From positions 20,478,536-20,542,535 of the forward strand of contig NC_067198.1 in NCBI RefSeq assembly GCF_000699445.3: 64,000 bases of DNA, written 5' to 3'. A model generated the notes under the pieces. The model saw nothing but the letters and a program-made list of their open reading frames with translations. It was not told the DNA's origin and searched no databases. Shown piece after piece: positions 1-11,200 of the stretch; positions within the stretch are counted from its first letter, which is position 1; every line of letters begins with the position of its first letter. The translations under genes were made by a program, and so were the position numbers. The stretch is from Schistosoma haematobium. Lineage: Eukaryota > Platyhelminthes > Trematoda > Strigeidida > Schistosomatidae.

Positions 1-2342
1 TAATCATATTGTTTCGTTTCTTTTTAATAACATTCAAACATAGGACTAGTAAATAAAACAAATATATACTAGTACTGGGAAAACAATTTTGTTACATTGT
101 TATTCAATTCCCTTCCATTTCTTCTTTTCTTACTAAAAATATTTTTACTATATTAATTTAATTACAGAATATTGTTGTGTCAATGAAATAAAAGTACCTA
201 AAACTCAAGTTTTTCCTTGAAACTACCATTAATAAAAAATACTTTAGGTTAAATCATGCATATTTTTTTTAAGATTTAATCTACGAGAAAAAAAAGTGAA
301 CGCAAACAACTTTCATTTTCGAATGGCTAAGTACATACATACACAAATACTTAGATACATAAGTACAATATGAAAGGCTGGCTCAATAGTTAGGGCGTTC
401 TAATTTCAGTCACTAAACTACCATGATTGAATCCAGCTACCTCTAATTCAGTTTGAGCATTCGATTGGTACCATTAACTTTCAAACTTGAAGTGCGATTT
501 AAAGACAAGTACACGAGTCCGTACCAGACAAACAAGTTTTTTAAAAAAAGATGCATTTACACAAACAATCATAAATACATACATTCAAACACAGGAACAC
601 ACATGCCTTAATACAACCACGGAAAGAAAAAAAAAACAGAAAGGAATACAAAACATTGTCCAGAAAACAAAAATGGAACAGAATTATCAAGATGATAACA
701 AAAATATTCTAATCACAATCGATTAGTCAATAAAATCATCGAAATAAAAATTGGGAAGGAAAAACAAAGAAAGATGTTAGTAAACACTTATTATTTTAAG
801 AAAGTTTTTATCAACAGAATGATATTAACTAAAGGACCGTTTAAAACTAGAAAGAATGTTGAATACCAGTAACTGCTTCATTCCAGTTTAAAATTCCTGA
901 ATAGGTTTCATGCCTATTACACAACCAGGAGAACTGTGATCAGAATCTTTAGGTCATGATGATTGTATTACTGAGTTAGTATTCAAACGGTTTATATCTC
1001 TAATTTTAATAGTATCACAGTGCGATGATGTGACCTGTTTCATTTCCGACATGATATAGATGAATTTCAGTATCCATAATAAGCCAACAGGTAATTTCCG
1101 TAAAAGCTTATTCAACAGGATATGTATCTGCAAAAGTATATCCCCTTATTGATTAGTTTTAAAGATGAGCATCAATGAAATTCATATCATTACTTTTTAC
1201 TGAGACGTAATAAATATTAGTCATCTTGAAACGTTTATACAGATAAACTGATAAATGAATTGATGAATAGAATTTATCTAATCACTAATTTGAATGATTT
1301 AATATTGTTTGTGATATTCTCACTAGGTTTTTAATTTTTCTGGTGATAAAATGTTGACCACTAGAGAATACATCGATAAGACATTGAAACACATAATTTA
1401 TTCATCAGAGATAGAGTTTAGGAATTACGCTACAAACGAAAGGGATAGAAATCCGATTCAAACATTAATGTTAGACTAAGTACTTGACACTGAAGAAACA
1501 TGATGAAACCTTTGTTTTAACTAATGATATGAAAAAAAGTTATTTAAACCAGTTTAGCTAACTCATCATACAATATATTATTAGGCCGTTAGTTTTACAC
1601 GTCACTCTTATCCACATGTTGTAGAAGTTAACCGACCTAACTGTATTGTAATCACTTACATTATGTGACCGTTTTTCGTCAATCATGTTCATCCCGATCG
1701 TAAGAACAACCCATATATATATATAAATTTACTGCCCCATAATAAATTTGCTGAATGGAGACCACTTCACTAGATTTCTTATTACTCTCAAGAATTTTAA
1801 GATTTATTTTCATCAAACACAAAGATATATTGGGATAGGATATGTGTCTGTGAATTTGTAGCATCTCCACCTCTGAGTGTTCGGTATTTATTTGATATCT
1901 AGCATTTTTCCCTTCGCTTACTGTGTGGATGGTGCATATGAGAACATAACTTTCACTGAGGATTTAATTTTAGGTTCCAACTTTTACTTAATTTGCTTTT
2001 TTCATCCAGCTAATTACGACGCGCTGCAGTAGCGTGTTCATACAAAACATATACAGATAGCCCTGGATGATTACAATAAAGTCCCCAGTGACAATTACAC
2101 TCTTATATATAGCACTGAAACACTAAATTAATAATATGCTAGAAAATGTTATATATTACACTTTTACTGGACATTGGAAAAAGGATATTTATCTTCAAAC
2201 AACATATATCTATGAACGAAGAATATTATTTCCTGTAAATTCTCATCAACTTCTTCAGCTTTAAGTTCAAATAAATGATCTTAATGAACAGTCAAATTTA
2301 AGGTAAATACATCTCTTAAAAATGACAGCGTGTAAAGTTAGA
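1..2342. other. AT-rich non-coding region
   Basis: No gene seen. The short open frames here have low-complexity products, no recognisable family and no sensible splice context. The only structured element noticed is a tRNA-like short repeat near 360-480. It could be intergenic DNA or an intron of a gene further left. Confidence 0.55.
360..480 (+). repeat. Degenerate tRNA-like SINE (family B)
   Basis: An A-box-like stretch (GGCTCAATAGTTAGGGCG) is followed about 40 nt later by a degenerate B box (GATTGAATCC). The downstream tail, with a GGTACCATTAA-like segment, matches the layout of the copy at 34255-34400 (CTGGGTAGTACCATGAG). It reads as an old tRNA-derived SINE and not a tRNA gene, because no cloverleaf can be closed. 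Boundaries are approximate. Confidence 0.45.
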
Positions 2343-2409
2343 ATTCTCAGTAAGTTCTTGATTGAGATCATGAACCGATTGATGTTAGACCGCCATTGAA
2401 AATCTGGAA

Positions 2410-2434
2410 GCACTGGACGGCCGTTTCGTCACTA
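2410..2434 (-). ncRNA. Hammerhead 3' half in P1 left arm
   Basis: On the minus strand the sequence contains GAAAC, then GGCCGTC and CAGTGC, which are the second core half, the short stem III and the distal stem I strand. The CUGANGA half is missing because the arm breaks into the linker here. This is therefore a remnant only. Confidence 0.6.
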
Positions 2435-2688
2435 GCGTTCATTAGTTACTAGCTTCGTGATGGAATTCTCAGAGTTCTAGTGAGAAGCCGTGACCAGTGG
2501 AGCTAACCCGTGTTGGGTAGAGACAGGTGTCTACCTTAGTACAATGGAAGATGGTCGCGCAATTTCGTGGATTGGTTGAAGTTAGACATTAACACCAATA
2601 AATGCTGGCCCAGGGGTCTAGAGGTTAAGCGTTCGCGCGCGAAACCGAAGGCCCTGGGTTCGAATCCCGTGAGTAGGGTTGTTGATGC

Positions 2689-2734
2689 GCACTGCTGAGG
2701 AGTCCTACAATAGAACGGGACGACCGTCCAGTGC
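2689..2734 (+). ncRNA. Hammerhead ribozyme relic in P1 right arm
   Basis: Stem I is perfect (GCACTG at 2689-2694 against CAGTGC at 2729-2734). The first core half is intact (CTGAGGA, 2695-2701, fitting CUGANGA). The second core half, GAAAC in sister copies, reads GGGAC, so the two catalytic-core adenosines are lost. This copy should be inactive. Its 46-nt length is the same as in six other copies in the window. Confidence 0.7.
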
Positions 2735-4902
2735 TTCCAGGTTTTCAATGGTCATCTAACACCAATCAGTTCATGATCTCAATCAAAAACTTAATAATCT
2801 CCACAACCCTATACTGATAATTCTTGGTAAGATCCACTTGTTAACATTACATATAATTATTCCACCGTTCAATTGATATGGTTCAGTTCAAAGAAAGAAA
2901 GTTAAAGGCGATAGAGGTGAATTTATTTTATACAGTAAAAAATCACGATTTATCTCTGAATACACTGATTTTTATGCTTTATTAACACTATTTCGAAAAC
3001 ATGTGTGTATTGATAATGTTGACTAGAAAGGCAATACAAACTTTACAACTGAACTGTCAAACTGAGAGAACACAACAAGTCAAGTAAGAAAACTGACTAT
3101 TGTAAATTCAGATTTCCCGTTTTATAAAAATGTGTTTATCTAAAGTTTGGTTATTTATTTGGGTTATTGAGTTGAATTCGATGAGCATCTATTGTCAATA
3201 ATATTTTCCGTTCATATACAATTTTGTGTTTTGATATAAAAGGAATATGTCAATAATTTTAATTAAGTAGTCTGTACCCAATTTAATAAGGATCATTTTA
3301 CAGGTTAATTTGTGAGTAAAACCTTAGCAAAAATAAAAAAACATTTACAAATCACTTTGATTAAAAGATAGTTGCATAAAAATGTATGGTTATTCTTTGC
3401 ATAAAATGATGGCTTTTAACTGTGGTAAGTGAATCAATAACTAGTTGGTTTCACATGCCAAGAATAAATATTTAAGGTGAATATTAATGCTGTTGGTTAT
3501 CCCAAGCATTACTTTTAAGACGATAATGGAATTACTTAATTCTTAATGATAATAACAAAAGTTTTAGTACGAACAATAACCTCGAATGTCTTTTTTCCTA
3601 ATTCAGTTCTTCTCATGACCATTGCTATTTTCTTACTGGCTACCATTGCTTTTAACTCGCTAATTCATGTGCTTGAAGGTTATGATCTCGTCACTGTGTA
3701 TACTGAGTTGTACCATTTCAGGCTTTTCTGATTGAACATCAGGTTTCCCTTACAGTTCATTTTTATCTTGCGTTAGCCGATAATTATTGAGCTATTGTGT
3801 GTCAGCTGCCGTTATAGAGCCGACCATAAAACCGTTCGTATTAGAATAGCTCACTCGTATCTTAATTGTCAAATATTGTAGGGCGACCGGAAACCTCGAT
3901 GGATATAATAGTCTCATCAATAAATAGTCATTTATGAAAGTATTTAGCATTTGCAGGAATTATTGCCTTTGTAAACAGTAACTAGTGACAATCACTGACA
4001 ATTAACATTGCATTGTATTCCTCCTGATATCAAATCAAATTATGAATTGAATTAGTTTGTACAAACAACGAATCACCCAAATATTAAAAAAACTGACTAA
4101 TTCATAGTTCAAATACTTTGAAGAGAAACTCGGAGTAATTTACTTTATTTAATGCACATTTTCGGGAGTTAAAAAAAGATTACTTAACTGCATTTTCTAT
4201 CCAAAAAGTGTCAGCACGTTTCATTTATTAAAAAACAATAGCTATTTAATAAGCATTTTTAATGTTGAATATTATATGTCAATGAAGATTACAAAAAGTT
4301 ATTGGAACGACACATGTCCAGTACATCAGTCAGGATAACTTATAGACTGACAGTTTAGATTAATATAAAAGGAGAAATATAATTTGATTATCAGTGAACT
4401 TTAGTATTCAGGTCTCATCTTGCTTTGGTCTTAAGGAGTTAGTCTATAGAGGTGTGAATTTTAATGGTGACTCAAAAGAATCGTTAAGACTATGATAACC
4501 TTACTTAGTAAGTTATCATTAAAACCAAAAACAAGTGTTTAATTTTATAACATATCGCTTTCATAAACCATATACAATGACTTCTCACACAATTTCATTA
4601 TGGGCGGATGATAAACTAAGCCTTGTAAATCAATAATGATAAATATTATATACCCTAATAACAAGAAGCATGACCTGTATCCATTAAATGTCAAGATAAT
4701 AAAGATCATACTAACATTCACACGTATACATATTTACATTCAAACTTATCTAACTATGTGCACTTGTATTACAGTCATCTAGTAAAAAAAGGAGAAAAAC
4801 TAACGGCAAACTAATTAAAGAGAAATCAATAGATTCTCAAACCCAATAAAGATTTTATCTAGTAAGTTTGTTCGTTACACATCTGATAGAATATCGATAA
4901 CA

Positions 4903-4939
<37 letters not shown>
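4903..4939. repeat. (ATT)n microsatellite
   Basis: About 12 uninterrupted ATT units are seen directly. The same motif recurs inside VPS13B exons as polyasparagine codons. Confidence 0.95.
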
Positions 4940-5525
4940 GCTATCGCTCTTAACTTGTATCCATTTTTCCCTAATTTATTATTTCCTCATTATCATATTT
5001 GTCCAAAAAAAAATAAAAGAATCATCAGTTGTTCACCTCCATAAATCAATCTTTCGAAAAGAAAAAAAGAACAACGTATTATTGACAATTAGTATGTTTA
5101 AGAGATAATCTGTAGAATTATTCTCATATGAATAATGAGTTGGGGGATGATGTCTGATAAAATAGGTATGAAATATATTCAATATGTTTCAATATAGTTT
5201 GCTCATTAGTTTAGATACTTTTTTGTTGTTATGTCATCATATAAAAAAGAAAGTTTATGAACTGATAATAAATATACTTTTCTTATTATTCTACTCATTG
5301 GGATATAACAAAAAAACATATCTATAATTAACTCTCTAACTAATGGTCAATTTATTTGAAACTATCAAATTCAATCTTAGTACTAATACCTATTTTATCA
5401 AGTGTTTTATATAATAATGAATGAAATATTATGAAAATATTTAGAAACAAAATTAATTATCAACCAACTGACCTTTTTTATAGAGTGAATTTCCATTTCA
5501 GGAAGTTATAAAATGAAGAGGAAAG

Positions 5526-5558
5526 TGTATGTGTATGTGTATGTGTGTGTGTGTGTGA
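5526..5558. repeat. (TG)n / TATG microsatellite
   Basis: Alternating GTAT/GTGT units pass into pure GT repeats. Confidence 0.9.
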
Positions 5559-5824
5559 AGAATACATTGATCTTTTTAACATTAAGTCTTTTGTCTTATT
5601 CATTAGATGTTGATCAAATAAAAACATTTCATAACAGAACATGTTAAATATCGTCGTTCATTTAAACACCGGAGTTTTAAACAAATATATATATATATTG
5701 AAGGCTTGTGTAAATATATAATTGACTTGGTTATTGTGTATCCAATATTTATAAATTCTACAGTTTAGTAGATCCGAATAATAAGGGAAGTAACAACCAA
5801 CTGAACATACATGATAAACATCAA

Positions 5825-5827
<3 letters not shown>

Positions 5828-5862
<35 letters not shown>
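5828..5862. repeat. (AT)n microsatellite next to the channel stop codon
   Basis: About 17 AT units directly abut the TGA stop codon of the minus-strand potassium channel gene, so the repeat forms the first part of its 3' UTR. Confidence 0.92.
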
Positions 5863-5866
<4 letters not shown>

Positions 5867-7593
5867 GTTTTGTTCAAACAAGATTCTTCTGGAAAAACTG
5901 TTGAATGAGTTAGAAGTGAAATTCTTTTGTTATTAGATGCTATCAGTTGTTGAGGATATAGATCTTTAAATCGCTGTGTTTGCATATCGTGTTTTTGCAT
6001 AACCTCTTGAAAAGCTTGATGATGATGTCTGTATGATATAGAGGCTTGATTTGTATTCACCTGAGAATTTCTTGCTTCCATGCATAGATTGTCTAATTCA
6101 CCTAATGAATCTATACAACTGGATACCTCCTCATGTTCTACTTCAAGATTTTTTAAAGTACTACTTAATACAGAAGAAACTCTTTCACGATCAGATGGTT
6201 GTGAAAAAGATTGTCGTAAAATTACTGCTGCCTTCCTTCCTTTGTATTTTTCTTCATTTCTATACTCAAGTGTTTCATCATGAAAATTACCTAAAGCTTT
6301 ATTATCGGGATAATTAAAACCCTTTTGATCATCTGAGACATGGACATAAGTAGTTAGTTCTTCACTTTCTGACTCTCTATGATAAAAATAATTAAAGTTT
6401 GATACAATAACAGGTACAGGAAGTGCTATAGTTAGGACACCTGCAATTGCACACATTGAACCTACAATCTTTCCCCACATTGTTACAGGTCTCATATCTC
6501 CATATCCTACTGTAGTCATTGTCACTACTGCCCACCAAAATGCATCAATAATACTTGGAAATTGTTCTTCACTAGCATCGACTTCAGCAAAATAAACTGC
6601 AGCCGAAAACAGAACCACACAAACAAATAAAAAGAAACAAAGTAAACATAATTCACGAAAACTTGCTTTGAGTGTCCTCCCTAGAACTTGTAGTCCTTTA
6701 GAATGACGTGATAATTTAAATATGCGAAAAACTCTGACAAGCCTGATCACTCTTAAAATTGCTAATGACATAGCTTGATTTTGGCCTTTGTTAGCTTCAG
6801 CTAAAAGTGCCCCTATTGAAATAGCATAAGGAATAATTGATACCACATCGATAAGATTCATTACCTGTCTAAAAAATGCTAACTTTTGTGGACAAGCTGC
6901 AAAACGTATTAATAATTCAAAGGTATACCATACAACACATATAGATTCTAAAATAAATAGTGTTCCTGTAACTTGAGGAGTATCAACAGCAGAAATTATT
7001 GGTAGTTCATTAGAATCTTCGATAAATTGAAGTTCATAGTGCCTAAAATGTGGTAGTGTCTCAACACAAAATATAATAATTGATATAAGAATGACTAATA
7101 AGGAAACAATAGCTACACATCGTGCTGCAGTTGAACTCTCGGGGTATTCGAAAAGTAACCAAACTTTCCTTTGGAATTTATTTTTAGGCAGAATATGGAT
7201 ATCCTCTTTAGTGAATCCTTCGTCTTCACGATAACGTTCGAAAATTTCTTCCCCTAGATCATAGAATTTTATTTCCTCCGTAAAAACATCTATTGGTACA
7301 TTAACAGGTCTTCTAAGTCTTCCACCACTCTGATAAAAATAGAGTATTGCATCAAAACTTGGACGATTGCGGTCAAAAAAATATTCATTTCTAAGAGAAT
7401 CATAATAACGGCTCCTTCGGAACGGGCATCCAAGTAGTGTATTTGGGAAACGATTTAGAGTGTCAGTATGAGTTTCGAAACGAAGACCACTAACATTAAT
7501 CACAATGCGCTGATCGGTCATTCTGACTTTGAGTTGTCCATGAGAACATCCAAAATTAAATGTTTTTATCTGATCTGTTACACAACGACACAT
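5863..7593 (-). CDS. Kv1: Shaker-type (Kv1) voltage-gated potassium channel alpha subunit
   Basis: This 576-aa single-exon frame encodes a six-transmembrane, tetrameric K+ channel of the plasma membrane in excitable cells. The T1 tetramerisation domain is at about residues 30-130 (INVSGLRF, then [20 protein letters not shown]). S1 is about 157-178, S2 211-232 and S3 243-263. S4 is about 276-298, with R281, R284, R287, R290, K293 and R296 at every third position. S5 is about 312-335. The selectivity filter [10 protein letters not shown] is at 358-367, and S6 carries the Kv1 PVP hinge at 392-394. M1 is the first in-frame Met; M25 is an alternative start close to the usual T1 boundary. The roughly 170-residue tail is low complexity and lacks the C-terminal ETDV-type PDZ ligand. 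Schistosomes have a described Shaker channel (SKv1.1), and this is probably that gene or its ortholog. The lack of introns in the visible frame contrasts with the intron-rich neighbours. Confidence 0.95.
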
Positions 7594-8245
7594 AGTAAAC
7601 TGTGTATTATGCTTTGTGGCTGCTGAATTTTTTCAGTATATAGATCTTGAAATTCTTCTGTTGATTTCATGTGAATAAAGTGTTCAACACAGTTATCGGC
7701 GTCTTAGGAGATTAATTTCTCAAGTGTGATTTATTAAAAATGAATAAATTTGTGAGTCTTTTTAATCCTCAGTATATAACTTTAAAAGACACTCGTTACA
7801 AAAGTGAGAACAAAATATGAAACATAAAGACTTGGGATATCCATAAAGGGAAAACGCATGTTTAGGCACAGATGTAAAAACTAGCCAATCAGAATCGTAC
7901 AATGACCATGACTAGGCTAAACGTTCAACAAATTGTGATGACTAGCTGTGTAGTTAAAAAACCAAAAAAAGTGTGAAATCTCTTTTGAAAAGATGAATTT
8001 GTAAGTAAGTAGATGACCGCATTCTACTTTATCTACGTAAGACAAGGTTAAGGAAAATCCAATTCAGTTTCAACTGAAACTCGTTACGTGAGATCTGATT
8101 CACTGAGTAATGCAAAGAAACAGTGTAATATTACTAATTAAACTTAATATATTCATTTGTTTTTCTTTTGGAGCTTATTTAAATTAGTTGCTTTCGTTTT
8201 ATGACGTGACTTAACCATCGAGGCGCGCTGTTCAAAACCTCGAGG
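7594..8245. promoter_or_regulatory. Shared upstream region of Kv1 and U1-70K
   Basis: A 652-bp gap separates two divergently oriented start codons, so it must hold both promoters and 5' UTRs unless a distant 5' exon exists for either gene. No convincing TATA or Inr element could be singled out. This follows from gene layout and is not a motif call. Confidence 0.55.
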
Positions 8246-11200
8246 ATGACACAGTTCTTACCACCTAATTTGTTGGCGCTTTTCGCACCACGAGATCCAA
8301 TCCCTTTCCTCCCACCAATAGAGAAACATGCAAATCATAGGAAATTACCATATACCGGTGTAGCTCAATTCTTGGGAGAGTTTGAAGTAAGCTTCTAACT
8401 AATGTTAAGTAGTAATCTTTCAAATGTACTGAGGTTCTTCTGTTGGATTCCATGCTTTTGTTATCCTTGTTCTATAAGCACTTATTTTTTGTTAGGATGC
8501 GTCTGAAACTCCAGCCCCGGTGCGCATAGAAACTCGTGAGGAACGTAAGGAAAGAAAAGTAAGTTTTGGTATTATGTTATTTGTCCTACAGCGTCGAGAG
8601 AAACAAGAGCAAGCCAATTATAAACTTGAACAAGATCTCGCATTATGTACGTTGGATTCCGATTTTTTTTAATGGATTTTGTTTAGGGAATCCTAAGAAA
8701 AATCCGAAGGCTACTTCTAATCCTTACAACACGATGTTCGTAGCCAGACTTGTAAGTCATCAACATGCCATTATGACTTTCTAGAACTATGACACCACAG
8801 AATCCAAACTAAAGCGGGAACTTGATGTCTTCGGGAGGATTAACAACGTAACCTTATCTTTGGTTTATATACTGGCTTGTAGATTGTAATGGTAAAGAAT
8901 GTTATAACGGGGAAGCCTCGTGGATATTGTTTTGTGGAGTTTGAACATGAACGTGATATGCATGGTGAGCTGCCATATTTACTTTGTAACACCGCTCACA
9001 GTTGCTCAGTGATCTTTAGTTAACCCATTTTCAGTGTGGTGATTCGTAGGGGTGTCATGTTTATAGGCCGAAATAGTTAATTAGCTCTTCATAGCCTTCA
9101 TTGTATGGTTTGTTCTCTTTTCTCTTCAGGCATCTATTCGTAAACGTGCAGTTGTGTTCACCCTCAAAATATTTTGAATGGCCTGCACTGCATTTTAAAA
9201 TCATGGTTTTCAGCCAAGCGCTTAACTACAGAAAATCTGGCTTAGGTTTGTTTGTGTGGTAAGCTACTAATTAATGGTCAGCCACATTTGTTGCTACCAT
9301 AGGGCAGACCTTTTCTGGTTAACTGATATATTAGTCCCAGTTCTTGAACGAAATAGAGTTTTGTAAATACACCTTTGTTTGAAGCTCTTTGTCGTTCTAC
9401 GTAGCTGTGCATAGAAGGAAGGATACTCTTGGTGAGTTTCTAAGTTAGTGCAAGCCGCTCATCTGGTAATAACTACTTCCGAAAAAGGATCAAATAAAGG
9501 GAAATGGTTCAATATGTTTGCTTACAAATTATTGTGTTGTATTCTAATTGTTCATGAAACGTCCCAAATATTTAAGTGATTTCTTTTGTACTAATAATGA
9601 GATTTCATGTGTAACCTGTTTTGTGTGCTTGTATTGTCATGTACAATCCTTTTAACATTCAAGCCGCCGTCAAAGCCCTAAATGGCAGAAAAATCGATGG
9701 TGTCCGCGTTGTGACAGACGTTGAGCGGGGAAGGACTCGTCCTGATTGGAGGCCTAGGCGTTTAGGTAAGTTATATGAACACTATGATAGTCAGTTATTT
9801 ATGTACTCATAGAAACTGTTATCGTAAGTCAATCACTTAGTTTCTACAATTCTCAGCATGTCGGTTAACTATCTTTTCACCTGAACTAGTAGCCTACAGA
9901 ATGTTTGTTGAGTCTTTATTCTAGTTCGGCCTCAGTCAGTCAGCTACAACGTAGGACCAGGCACATATATGCATCGGTCCAAGTTGCCATACCTCATTAG
10001 CACAACAAGATGGACACCGGATTCATAAAAGTAGTTAATTTAGAGGTGGTAATATATAAAAGAAAGATTGCAATAAGGATATGGTACAGGAAGAAAGAAT
10101 TAGTTCGTAGAAAGAAAGATATGAAGTGATTTTAATCTCTTAGTTTAAGGGAAGATAAAGAGTGTATACACCGACGCCATTGTGATCGATTCTGAGCCAT
10201 GTCACCAAGAGTCTCCAACCATCGGTTACGACAGTCACGCGGACCCCAACCAAGTAGTCTGCATCTACCAACACGGCTAAGACTTGAAGTTAGTGACTTC
10301 AAGCACTGATGCCACGTTTTGGTTTGGCCGCCTCTAACTTTCTTCCAACCATCCCCAACACCGGTTAGCATTACACGTCGTGGTAATCGGTGTTCAGGCA
10401 TACGTAACACGTGGCCCAACCATCTCAGTCGATGAAGATTCATAACCTCATCAAGTGATTTACCATCATTCCCTAATTCCCTGCGTCTAACCTCACTATT
10501 ACTTACCCGGTGATCCCAGCAGACGCCAGCAATATTTCTGAGGCATCTGTGGTCAAATACTAGTAGCTTACGAGTGTCTTCTACTCTTAATGGCCATGTT
10601 TCGCTGCCGTAAATTAAAACAGAACGGACTGACGCGCAGTATACTCGTTCTTTTATTGATAGACGGATATCTCGCCTTCGCCAAAGGTGACGTAAGTTGG
10701 CAAAAGCCAAGCGAGCTTTTCGAATCCGTGCTGAGACTTCGTCAGACACCAACCCATTAGGGCTGATCAGATTTCCAAGATAAGTGAAGTTGTCAACGCG
10801 TTCGACTTTTTCACTCCCTATCCTTAGTTCAGGTGTTGACGCAGACCAGTCCTGAAGCAGCAGCTTGCATTTAGAGGGAGAGAAGCGCATTCCAAACATT
10901 CTGGCATTGTTGCTCAGTTTATTTATTATTTATTTGGACAAATGAAAATTGGTACAAGAGAGCGCTAATATATATGCTCAGTGCTACCAAAAGGCTCTGC
11001 ATTTTATCAGCGTCTTCACCAAACAGGACTATGTCATCTGTGCATTCTAAGTCGATAAGTGGACCTCCTGAAAGGAGATCAATTCCCGAGAACTCAGTCG
11101 ACGAGAATGTTATTTCCATCAATAGGTCTATGATGAAGTTAAACAAAAATCGAGAAAGTGGACAGCCTTGACGGACACCACTTGAGGTTGCAAAAGTAGA

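Larger units (their letters stand above)
2343..2822. repeat. Fold-back composite element, copy P1
   Basis: The left arm (about 2345-2435) is the reverse complement of the end of the right arm (about 2700-2822). Both contain the reverse-related stretch TTGATTGAGATCATGAAC. Between them lies a linker (about 2436-2596) also found at 45.0, 51.9 and 54.7 kb. The right arm starts with a tRNA-like part: A box around 2613-2629 and a perfect B box GGGTTCGAATCCC at 2656-2668. A hammerhead-like module follows. The left arm has lost its tRNA-like half and part of its terminus. The right end contains ACAACCCTATACTGATAAT, the reverse complement of the left end of copy P3. Confidence 0.75.
2823..5827. other. 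Non-coding region with microsatellites
   Basis: No gene seen. The region is AT-rich, with an ATT run at 4903-4939 and a GT-rich run at 5526-5558. It lies downstream of the potassium channel and could contain its 3' UTR. Confidence 0.5.

Noticed and set aside
487..726. 79-codon plus-strand frame
   Set aside because: Lys/Thr/Asn-rich AT-biased product without homology; typical chance frame in this composition.
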